64,000 nucleotides of DNA, from NCBI GenBank assembly GCA_964447015.1, contig CAYUQU010000003.1, positions 48,922 through 112,921 on the forward strand, read 5' to 3'. A model generated the notes under the pieces. It worked only from the letters and a program-made list of their open reading frames with translations, did no database searches and was not told the origin of the DNA. Below, in pieces: positions 8,684 to 15,403 of this stretch (position 1 is the stretch's first letter; each line of letters begins with the position of its first letter). Source of the stretch: Wandonia sp964447015 (lineage in GTDB: Bacteria; Bacteroidota; Bacteroidia; Flavobacteriales_D; Crocinitomicaceae). Both the position numbers and the translations under genes were made by a program.

Positions 8684-9520
8684 ATGAAGAAAGTATTTGA
8701 TCAATTATCTCACCATACCAGTAAGCTAACAACAGAGCGTTACAGTACTTCGTTTTCCTTAGGAATTAAGTTTTTGGAGAAGGAACTCAGACAGCCTATA
8801 TATGACATTTACGGTTTCGTTCGTTTAGCTGACGAAATTGTAGATTCTTTTCACGGATTTGACAAAGAAAAATTATTGGCAGATTTCCGCCGACAAACGT
8901 TTGAAGCAATTGATGAAGGTATTTCGCTAAACCCTATTTTGAATTCATTTCAACACGCGGTAAACAGCTACAACATTCCACACGAGCTTATCGATACTTT
9001 TTTACGAAGTATGGAGATGGACTTGGATTTTGAAAAATACTCGCAAGAAGACTACGAAACATATATTTTGGGTTCAGCCGAAGTGGTTGGACTAATGTGT
9101 CTCAAGATTTTTGTGTTTGGAGATGAAGAAGAATACCTTCGCTTGAAACCAAACGCAATGAAGTTAGGCTCTGCATTTCAAAAAATCAATTTTCTCCGTG
9201 ACTTAAAAGACGATTATCATGTATTAGGTCGTACATACTTCCCTGGAATAAACATGGAGAATTTTAACAATGAAATCAAAAAGACCATTGAAGAAGATAT
9301 CGAACGCGATTTTCATGAAGGTTATTTGGGAATTTTAGAACTCCCAAAAAACTCGCGATTTGGTGTGTATATGGCGTATGTATACTACTACAAGCTCTTC
9401 CTCAAGATCAAAGCAAGTCCCGCAGATAAAATCATGAAAGAGCGCGTTAGAATTCCGAACAACAAAAAGTACCGCTTGTTTTTGTCTAGTTATGTGAAGC
9501 ATAGTTTTAATTTGGTTTAG
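8684..9520 (+). CDS. crtB: Phytoene synthase (CrtB, squalene/phytoene synthase family)
   Basis: 278 residues, a typical length. Two Asp-rich Mg-diphosphate motifs of the trans-isoprenyl head-to-head synthases are present: DEIVD at 50-54 and DLKDD at 173-177, the latter followed by YHVLGRTYFP. It condenses two geranylgeranyl diphosphates to phytoene, the first committed carotenoid step. Last gene of the sigma-crtI-crtB operon. Cyclase and hydroxylase genes (crtY, crtZ) are not in this window. A decayed copy of the last ~37 codons lies at 18385-18496. Confidence 0.95.
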   Translation: MKKVFDQLSHHTSKLTTERYSTSFSLGIKFLEKELRQPIYDIYGFVRLADEIVDSFHGFDKEKLLADFRRQTFEAIDEGISLNPILNSFQHAVNSYNIPHELIDTFLRSMEMDLDFEKYSQEDYETYILGSAEVVGLMCLKIFVFGDEEEYLRLKPNAMKLGSAFQKINFLRDLKDDYHVLGRTYFPGINMENFNNEIKKTIEEDIERDFHEGYLGILELPKNSRFGVYMAYVYYYKLFLKIKASPADKIMKERVRIPNNKKYRLFLSSYVKHSFNLV

Positions 9521-9558
9521 GAAACCATCATCTTGTATAGTAGCTAACTCCAACAAAA

Positions 9559-9582
9559 AAAGGAGACCCTTCGATCTCCTTT
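9559..9582. terminator. Bidirectional terminator between crtB and the FISUMP gene
   Basis: AAAGGAGA / TCTCCTTT stem with an 8-nt loop, flanked by A and T/pyrimidine runs, between converging genes ending at 9520 (plus) and 9607 (minus). It is near-identical to the hairpin at 13183-13207 and related to those at 10581-10605 and 51908-51933. Confidence 0.8.
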
Positions 9583-9606
9583 CCTTATGAAAAAAACTAC
9601 TTTAAC

Positions 9607-10491
9607 TTACTCTTTAATAAATCGAGAGTTGAAGCTTCCTTTAACTGTTTGAAATTGAATCATATAAACTCCTGATGGTAGTTGCTCTATTGAAAAGGTA
9701 ATTTGTTTTTCAGTCTGAACTAATATTCCCAATGAATTGAAAATCTGAATTTGTTCTATTATTTCATCTGTTTGAACCGTTAATGAGGTAGTAGCTGGAT
9801 TTGGATAAATGGAAAATCGTGAATTCGATTCAACTTTTATTCCAGCAGTGGCATCTTTTATACAGCGAACACACATACCATTTGCACGGTCAGAATTGTA
9901 TACTCCTGCCACATCGCCATGAAATGCAAGGTAAAATGCGTTTGTAGCATTTGCATCACTCGAATAGTAATAAGCAGTCGTACCAACATTGTTAAGTATC
10001 CCATCTGAAAATTGGCGATAACCAGGCATTGGAAGCTTAAGAACCGAATTAAATGCGCCATCACTGTTTTGGAAACTCCAAGTGGCACGTTCAGCGTCAA
10101 GTTCAGCAATGGTTGGCAATCGGTATCCTGTTGGACATGGATTGTTTGTTCCATTAACACCTTGCCATAAGTTGTCGTTTTGAGGATCCAGCCAATCTCT
10201 TGGGGCATCTGGATTAATGATAAAATCACCATGACCAGGTGTTGCTGTTGCACTCAATGTAGATGTAGTTGTAGATGTTAATAACTGATGTCCATCTGCA
10301 CCTCTTCCCCACTGGTATAAATCACCATAGGCCGCTGCATCCGTGCTGCTTGTTGCCGCTTGTGTAGCGCCTAGGTTGCGATCCATCCATGTGTCGCCTG
10401 TTATAGAATTGGTAACATCTACAATTGTTGTTTGAGAATTAGCCGTAACAACTAATGTTAGGCTTAAAATGCTAAGTAAGTGTTTTTTCAT
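9607..10491 (-). CDS. FISUMP-domain secreted protein with T9SS sorting tail
   Basis: 294 residues. Signal peptide 1-19. Residues ~22-210 match the Fibrobacter succinogenes major paralogous (FISUMP) pattern: TWMDRNLGA, YGDLYQWGR, PCPTGYRLPT, and a closing CVRCIKD. Such domains are carried by surface proteins of unknown exact role. Residues ~215-294 are a type A T9SS tail (SIYPNPATTSLTV ... GVYMIQF ... FNSRFIKE). Predicted to cross the outer membrane through the type IX system and attach to the surface. Candidate LytTR repeats lie 55-89 bp upstream of the start, as in the two LRR genes next to it. Confidence 0.88.
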   Translation of the reverse strand: MKKHLLSILSLTLVVTANSQTTIVDVTNSITGDTWMDRNLGATQAATSSTDAAAYGDLYQWGRGADGHQLLTSTTTSTLSATATPGHGDFIINPDAPRDWLDPQNDNLWQGVNGTNNPCPTGYRLPTIAELDAERATWSFQNSDGAFNSVLKLPMPGYRQFSDGILNNVGTTAYYYSSDANATNAFYLAFHGDVAGVYNSDRANGMCVRCIKDATAGIKVESNSRFSIYPNPATTSLTVQTDEIIEQIQIFNSLGILVQTEKQITFSIEQLPSGVYMIQFQTVKGSFNSRFIKE

Positions 10492-10545
10492 ATTGACTAG
10501 TTTTTAGAATAAAAATAGAGTGGAAAAAGCTAAAAGTCGATCATA

Positions 10546-10575
10546 AGTTTAGCAATGGACAATTCAGTTTATTAA
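10546..10575 (-). promoter_or_regulatory. 20-bp-period direct repeat, candidate LytTR operator (copy 1)
   Basis: AGTTTA occurs at 10546-10551 and again at 10566-10571, each followed by a purine/pyrimidine pair and AA. The element lies 55 bp upstream of the FISUMP gene start at 10491. LytTR regulators bind two direct repeats about two helical turns apart. A -7-like TATTTTTA (minus strand) lies at 10517-10510. Confidence 0.5.
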
Positions 10576-10580
10576 CAGAA

Positions 10581-10605
10581 AAAAAGGAGACCTTTCGATC
10601 CCCTT
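10581..10605. terminator. Partly decayed hairpin after the large LRR gene
   Basis: Same sequence family as 9559-9582 and 13183-13207, but the right arm reads CCCCTT instead of CTCCTT, which breaks the inner stem. About 30 nt past the stop of the 10637-13087 gene. Termination may be weaker here. Confidence 0.5.
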
Positions 10606-10636
10606 CACACATGAAAAAATAAAAAGCTACTTTAAC

Positions 10637-13087
10637 TTACTCTTTAACAAATCGTTTTGTAATAACTCCATCTGTAGTTTTCACACTGATTAAGTAAACA
10701 CCACTCATCAATGATTCAACAGAGAACTTTTTTGTTGTTTCACTTTGAACGAGCGCTCCATTAACATTAAAAATATGGATAGATTCAATTGCTGCTTCTG
10801 TTTCAATATTCAATATGGATGAAACAGGGTTTGGATAGATCGTCATAGAAATGGTGTTAAATTCTTCAATACCCACTCCTCCAGCACAATTTTCACTGAA
10901 ACTTGCTGTAGCATCAATATTTGTCCAGTTTGTAGTAGAATAAGTAGCATCATCTACCTCAATACACGTTAAATTTGGATTACCAGTTGCGTAAAATGCT
11001 GTAAAATTGATATTGTTCCCATTAGCAGCATTTAAATCTGTCAAGGTGTTTGATTCACAACCCAATTCAATCAGGTTTGAGTTGGCACTAATATCGACCT
11101 GAGACACATTATTATTGTTAAAATTCAGTTTTGTCAGATTAATATTTGAACTAACATCAATTGTTGTTAGCTGGTTATAATCACAAAATAAATCTGAAAG
11201 CTGCAAATTGTTACTTACATCTATTGCAGAGATCTGATTTGCTGCAAAATTAAGACTGAAAAGTGCTGTATTCGCACTAACATCGATGCTAGTCAGTAAA
11301 TTAGAATTGCAATTTAATGATACCAACGATGTAAACGCCTCAAGTCCTGTTAAATCTTGAATACCCAAAGCTTGTACAAAGATTTGACTGCTGTAAACAC
11401 TCGCTTCACTGCATTGAATTTCAGTATCACCATTTGTGTTAATCGCTGCATTTCCAACTAAGTACGCTTTAAAGTTAGCATCAGGGATATTTACAATACA
11501 AGAATTACAATCCAGACTGTAAGTAGTGGTAGCATCTATGTTGTCCCAAGCATTCCAATTGGCAGTTGACCAAACTGCATCATCTACTTGTACACATGTC
11601 AAATTTGGGTTTTCGTATGCCTGCATTGCGGTAAAGTTGGAGTTATTCCCATTGGCTATATTAAGCCCTGAAATTTGTGTATCGAAACAAGAGAATGATG
11701 TTAATGATGCATGATTGCTTAAATCAAATGAACCAACGATAGGATTCATTCCAAAACTTAGGGTTGTCAATGCAAGATTATTAGAAACATCAAGCGAAGT
11801 GATTGAGTTTGAGCTACAACTTAAGTTTTCTAAACTAGGAAGCATTGAAACATCCAAAACTGTTAAATTGTTAGAAGAACATTGTAGAATTTCTAATCCT
11901 ACGTTGTTAGTTAAGTCAAGAGATGCTATTGGTGTCGCCCATGTTCCTAAATAATATAATTGTGTATTATTGGCTAAATTTAAAGATGTAATTTGATTGA
12001 CATTTCCACTAGCTGGATTTCCTCCAATATCAAGAACTCCAAGATTTGGGTTATTGGTAACATCTAAACTTGTTAATCCGCTATTTCCACAAGTTAACAA
12101 CTCAAGATTTGTCAAGTTACTAATATCAATATTCATTATTGGATTTCGCTCAAATCTCAGTTCAACAAGTGCAGTATTATTACTAACATCTAAAGAGGTT
12201 AATGCGTTAAGGTAAACATGTAAAATGGTTAGTGCCGTATTTTGCGAAATGTCTAGTGTTGTTACAGGATTGTAGGCGATTGTCAGTGAGTTTAAGTTAA
12301 TGAACGCTTCGAGGCCCGTAAAATCAACAATACCTAAACTGTTACAGTTAATAGAACCTGTGAATGCTGTAGCTTCAGCGCATTGAATTTCAGTATCACC
12401 ATTTGTGTTAATCGAAGAGTTTCCAACCAAGTATGCCTTAAAGTTAGCATCTGGGATATTTACTGTACATAATTCAGCGCATAGTTCACTAAAACTTGCA
12501 GCTGCATCAATATTGATCCAATTGGTAGTTGAATAAACTGCGTCATCTACTTGTATACAGGTTAGATTAGGGTTTCCACCAGCATAAAACTGAGTAATAG
12601 CCGTATTGTTTCCGTTCTTTACATTAATGCTTGAAAATAAATTTTGAGTGCAGGATAGAAATGTAAGTGCTGGATTTCCTGACACATCCAAACTAGTAAG
12701 TTGATTACCGAAGCATCTTAAATCGGTTAATGAAGTATTGTTACTAAAATCAATATTACCGATGGAATTATTATAGCAATGCAAAGCAGTTAATGCGCTA
12801 TTACTGCTTATGTTTAAACTGGTAAGTAGGTTGTCACTGCAATTAAGACTAGTTAGAGACGTAAATGCGGAAATTCCTGTAAGGTCAGAAATGTTTAGGT
12901 TACTACAATTAATAATACCGTTAAATGCACTTGCTTCTGAAACTTGAATTTCAGTATCCATGTTTGTATTGATTAACGTGTTTCCAACCAGATATGCTTT
13001 AAAATTTGCATCGGGAATGTTTACGTTTTGAGAATAAGCTGAGCCAATTCCAACAAATAAAGATAAGATTAGTACTGTTTTTTTCAT
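10637..13087 (-). CDS. Three-module leucine-rich-repeat surface protein with T9SS sorting tail
   Basis: 816 residues. Signal peptide 1-20. Three tandem modules each open with VNIPDANFKAYLVGN (about residues 22, 209 and 532), continue with ~21-residue Cys-containing LRRs (L-x-C-x-x-N-x-L-T-x-L-D-V-S pattern) and close with NPNLTC(I/V)QVDDA or a near match. Module 2 has the most repeats. The type A T9SS tail is at about 745-816 (IYPNPVSSILNIE ... RFVKE). Probably displayed on the cell surface for binding, ligand unknown. Signal peptide, module and tail are nearly identical to the next gene (13232-14467), implying recent duplication or conversion. Confidence 0.9.
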   Translation of the reverse strand: MKKTVLILSLFVGIGSAYSQNVNIPDANFKAYLVGNTLINTNMDTEIQVSEASAFNGIINCSNLNISDLTGISAFTSLTSLNCSDNLLTSLNISSNSALTALHCYNNSIGNIDFSNNTSLTDLRCFGNQLTSLDVSGNPALTFLSCTQNLFSSINVKNGNNTAITQFYAGGNPNLTCIQVDDAVYSTTNWINIDAAASFSELCAELCTVNIPDANFKAYLVGNSSINTNGDTEIQCAEATAFTGSINCNSLGIVDFTGLEAFINLNSLTIAYNPVTTLDISQNTALTILHVYLNALTSLDVSNNTALVELRFERNPIMNIDISNLTNLELLTCGNSGLTSLDVTNNPNLGVLDIGGNPASGNVNQITSLNLANNTQLYYLGTWATPIASLDLTNNVGLEILQCSSNNLTVLDVSMLPSLENLSCSSNSITSLDVSNNLALTTLSFGMNPIVGSFDLSNHASLTSFSCFDTQISGLNIANGNNSNFTAMQAYENPNLTCVQVDDAVWSTANWNAWDNIDATTTYSLDCNSCIVNIPDANFKAYLVGNAAINTNGDTEIQCSEASVYSSQIFVQALGIQDLTGLEAFTSLVSLNCNSNLLTSIDVSANTALFSLNFAANQISAIDVSNNLQLSDLFCDYNQLTTIDVSSNINLTKLNFNNNNVSQVDISANSNLIELGCESNTLTDLNAANGNNINFTAFYATGNPNLTCIEVDDATYSTTNWTNIDATASFSENCAGGVGIEEFNTISMTIYPNPVSSILNIETEAAIESIHIFNVNGALVQSETTKKFSVESLMSGVYLISVKTTDGVITKRFVKE

Positions 13088-13110
13088 GATAAGAAATTTT
13101 ATATTTTAAA

Positions 13111-13142
13111 CTAAATTAGATGATTAGCTATTGAGATTTCAA
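13111..13142 (-). promoter_or_regulatory. Promoter of the large LRR gene
   Basis: On the minus strand: TTG at 13142-13140, 21 bp, then TAATTTAG at 13118-13111, one mismatch from TAnnTTTG. The same geometry occurs at 14522-14491. The direct-repeat element begins 4 bp upstream, an activator-like position. Confidence 0.5.
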
Positions 13143-13145
13143 AAA

Positions 13146-13175
13146 AGTTCAGCAATGGACAATTCAGTTCATTAA
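13146..13175 (-). promoter_or_regulatory. 20-bp-period direct repeat, candidate LytTR operator (copy 2)
   Basis: AGTTCA at 13146-13151 and 13166-13171, exactly 20 bp apart, each followed by (G/T)(C/T)AA. The element starts 59 bp from the start codon at 13087. In copy 1 both units read AGTTTA instead, so the two units changed together. Confidence 0.55.
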
Positions 13176-13182
13176 CAGAAAA

Positions 13183-13207
13183 AAAGGAGACCTTTTCGAT
13201 CTCCTTT
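13183..13207. terminator. Terminator after the 13232-14467 LRR gene
   Basis: AAAGGAGA / TCTCCTTT stem with a 9-nt loop, preceded by an A run on the plus strand (T run on the minus strand transcript), 25 nt past the stop at 13232. Nearly the same sequence as 9559-9582. Confidence 0.75.
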
Positions 13208-13231
13208 CCTTATGAAAAAAACTACTTTAAC

Positions 13232-14467
13232 TTACTCTTTCACAAATCGTTTTGTAATAACTCCGTCAGTAGTTATCACATTGATTAAATAAACGCCACT
13301 CATCAATGATTCAACAGAGAACTTGTTTGTTGTTTCACTTTGAACGAGCGCTCCATTAACATTAAAAATATGGATGGACTCAATTGCTGCTTCTGTTTCA
13401 ATAGTCAATATGGATGAAACAGGGTTTGGGTAGATTGTCATAGAAATGGTGTTAAATTCTTCAATACCTACTCCTCCAGAGCAATTTTCGCTGAAACTTG
13501 CCGTCGCATCAATATTTGTCCAGTTGGTAGTGCTGTATGCTGCATCGTCCACTTCTATACAGGTTAAGTTAGGATTGTTAGTAGCATCAAAAGCTGTCAA
13601 AGTTGTATTGTTGGTGTTTTTTACGTTTAAATCCGTTAACAAATTATTATAACATTGTAAATAAATCAAAGCCGTATTGCTACTTACATTCAAAGTCGTT
13701 AATTGATTGTTGTAACAGTATAAAATACTCAAAGCTGTACTGCCTGAAATATTCAAAGTCGTTAATAGATTGTCGTAACATTGCAAGTACTGTAAAGCAG
13801 TATTTGCTGAAACATTCAAACTTGTTAATTGATTAGAGCGACAATTTAATTGAGTCAAGCCTGTATGATTGCTTACATCTAAATTCGTTAATTGATTGTT
13901 ATAGCAATATAATTGAGTCAAAGCTGTACTGCCTGAAACATCCAAAGTTGTTAATTGATTGTTGCCACATTCTAATTGAGTCAAAGCCGTATTGTTGCTT
14001 ACATTCAAAGCTGTTAATTGGTTGTTGTAACAATCTAATTGGGTCAAGGCCACATTACTGCTTACATTTAAAGTTGTTAATTGATTGTAGATACATTGCA
14101 AGTAAGTCAAATTCACATTACTAGTTACATTCAAGACTGTCAATAGATTGTTACCACAAGCTAATTGAGTCAAAGCCGTATTGTTACTTACATCCAAATC
14201 CGTTAATAGATTGTTGTAACAATATAATTGAGTCAAAGCGGTAAATGCTTCAATTCCTGTTAAATCTGCAATGCTTAGTCCATTACATATTATACTTCCA
14301 TCAAATGTACTTGCCTCGCTCACTTGAATCTCAGTATCGCCATTTGTGTTAATAGACAAATCACCTACCAAATATGCTTTAAAATTAGCATCGGGAATGT
14401 TGACAATTTGAGAATAGGTCGAGCCAATTCCAGCAAATAGTGATAAGAATAGTAAAGTTTTTTTCAT
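13232..14467 (-). CDS. Single-module leucine-rich-repeat surface protein with T9SS sorting tail
   Basis: 411 residues. Signal peptide 1-20, then VNIPDANFKAYLVG, then about ten ~21-residue LRRs of the pattern LTxLxCxxNxLTxLxVS (about residues 75-300), a closing NPNLTCIEVDDA, and a type A T9SS tail from about 340 (IYPNPVSSILTIE ... RFVKE). At the DNA level the LRRs form a 63-bp tandem array inside the gene. Tail and signal peptide differ only at a few residues from the 816-residue neighbour. First of three consecutive surface protein genes downstream of the LytTR/LytS pair. Confidence 0.9.
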   Translation of the reverse strand: MKKTLLFLSLFAGIGSTYSQIVNIPDANFKAYLVGDLSINTNGDTEIQVSEASTFDGSIICNGLSIADLTGIEAFTALTQLYCYNNLLTDLDVSNNTALTQLACGNNLLTVLNVTSNVNLTYLQCIYNQLTTLNVSSNVALTQLDCYNNQLTALNVSNNTALTQLECGNNQLTTLDVSGSTALTQLYCYNNQLTNLDVSNHTGLTQLNCRSNQLTSLNVSANTALQYLQCYDNLLTTLNISGSTALSILYCYNNQLTTLNVSSNTALIYLQCYNNLLTDLNVKNTNNTTLTAFDATNNPNLTCIEVDDAAYSTTNWTNIDATASFSENCSGGVGIEEFNTISMTIYPNPVSSILTIETEAAIESIHIFNVNGALVQSETTNKFSVESLMSGVYLINVITTDGVITKRFVKE

Positions 14468-14490
14468 GATAAGAAATTTTATATTTTGAA

Positions 14491-14522
14491 CTAAATTAGA
14501 TGATTAGCTATTGAATTATCAA
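14491..14522 (-). promoter_or_regulatory. Promoter of the single-module LRR gene
   Basis: Minus strand TTG at 14522-14520, 21-bp spacer, TAATTTAG at 14498-14491 (TAnnTTTG with one mismatch). Start codon at 14467 gives a leader of roughly 20 nt. Confidence 0.5.
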
Positions 14523-14525
14523 TAA

Positions 14526-14561
14526 AGTTCAGGAATGGACAAACCAGTTGAGGAATGGAAA
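14526..14561 (-). promoter_or_regulatory. 20-bp-period direct repeat, candidate LytTR operator (copy 3)
   Basis: The clearest copy: AGTTCAGGAATGGACA at 14526-14541 and AGTTGAGGAATGGAAA at 14546-14561, 14 of 16 positions equal, period 20 bp. It lies 59 bp upstream of the start at 14467 and between that gene and the LytTR regulator gene. Confidence 0.6.
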
Positions 14562-14587
14562 AAAGGATTAAAAATACCTGAGAAAAC

Positions 14588-15331
14588 TTACTTCACAAGC
14601 AAAGCTTCAAACTCTGCTTTTTTATACTTGGATAGTTTGGCACTAATTTCAGACTCAAGATAAATGGTCAATTCAGCTTTTGAATAGTGCTTGATAAAGT
14701 TGATATTGATAATCCACGATTTATGTGAGCGAATAAAATTTACATGCTCCGATAACATTCGTTCGAAGTGTTTTAAATTTTTACTCATGATAAATTTATC
14801 TGATTTTGTGTGAATGCAGCTGTATGATTCTTGGGCTTCAATGGCGATGATGTCATCAATATTGACAATGTATTGATTGCCATTTTTTGACGCCAAAATA
14901 CTTTGTATAGATGAATTTGACAACGTTTCCTTCAAATGGGCAATGCGTTCTTTGTTTTGCTGTTTGTTAAACTTAGCGGAGACACGTGCAACCGATTCTT
15001 TCAAGCGATCAATTTCTATAGGTTTCAGTAAATAATCAACCGCAGAGACTTCAAATGCCTTGATTGCATATTGGTCATACGCTGTAACGAAAATAATTTC
15101 AAAGTTCACTTCGGTAAAAAAATCAACCAATTCGTAGCCCGCATAGTTTGGCATTTCGATGTCTAAAAAAACCAAATCTGGTTGATGAATTTTAATTGCT
15201 TCAACAGCTTGTTCAACGTTATTGCATTTGGAAACTAATTCTACATCAGGACAAAAACGAAGCAATAAGTTTTCAAGCACATCTCTTGCGCTTTTTTCAT
15301 CATCAACTAATATGGCCTTAATTTTATTCAC
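14588..15331 (-). CDS. LytTR-family response regulator
   Basis: 247 residues. Receiver domain 1-120 with the acidic pair at D10-D11, phosphoacceptor D57 (FLDIEMP) and K104-region KP motif. The LytTR DNA-binding domain is at about 145-245 (IVNIDDIIAIEAQESYSCIH, FIRSHKSWIININFI). The sensor kinase gene ends 72 nt upstream on the same strand, so they are almost certainly cognate. It probably activates the three surface protein genes that follow it, whose promoters carry 20-bp-period repeats. Confidence 0.93.
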   Translation of the reverse strand: MNKIKAILVDDEKSARDVLENLLLRFCPDVELVSKCNNVEQAVEAIKIHQPDLVFLDIEMPNYAGYELVDFFTEVNFEIIFVTAYDQYAIKAFEVSAVDYLLKPIEIDRLKESVARVSAKFNKQQNKERIAHLKETLSNSSIQSILASKNGNQYIVNIDDIIAIEAQESYSCIHTKSDKFIMSKNLKHFERMLSEHVNFIRSHKSWIININFIKHYSKAELTIYLESEISAKLSKYKKAEFEALLVK

Positions 15332-15403
15332 ACTGCAAACATACTTGTTTCAACTTATGTTGTTCTATTATTTTTAGCAACGCACTTTATTTTCTATGAA
15401 TAG

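Noticed and set aside
13600..14260. Regular ~63-bp DNA repeats resembling a CRISPR or satellite array
   Set aside because: They are in frame and encode the 21-residue leucine-rich repeats of the 13232-14467 gene; the units are not separated by unique spacers.
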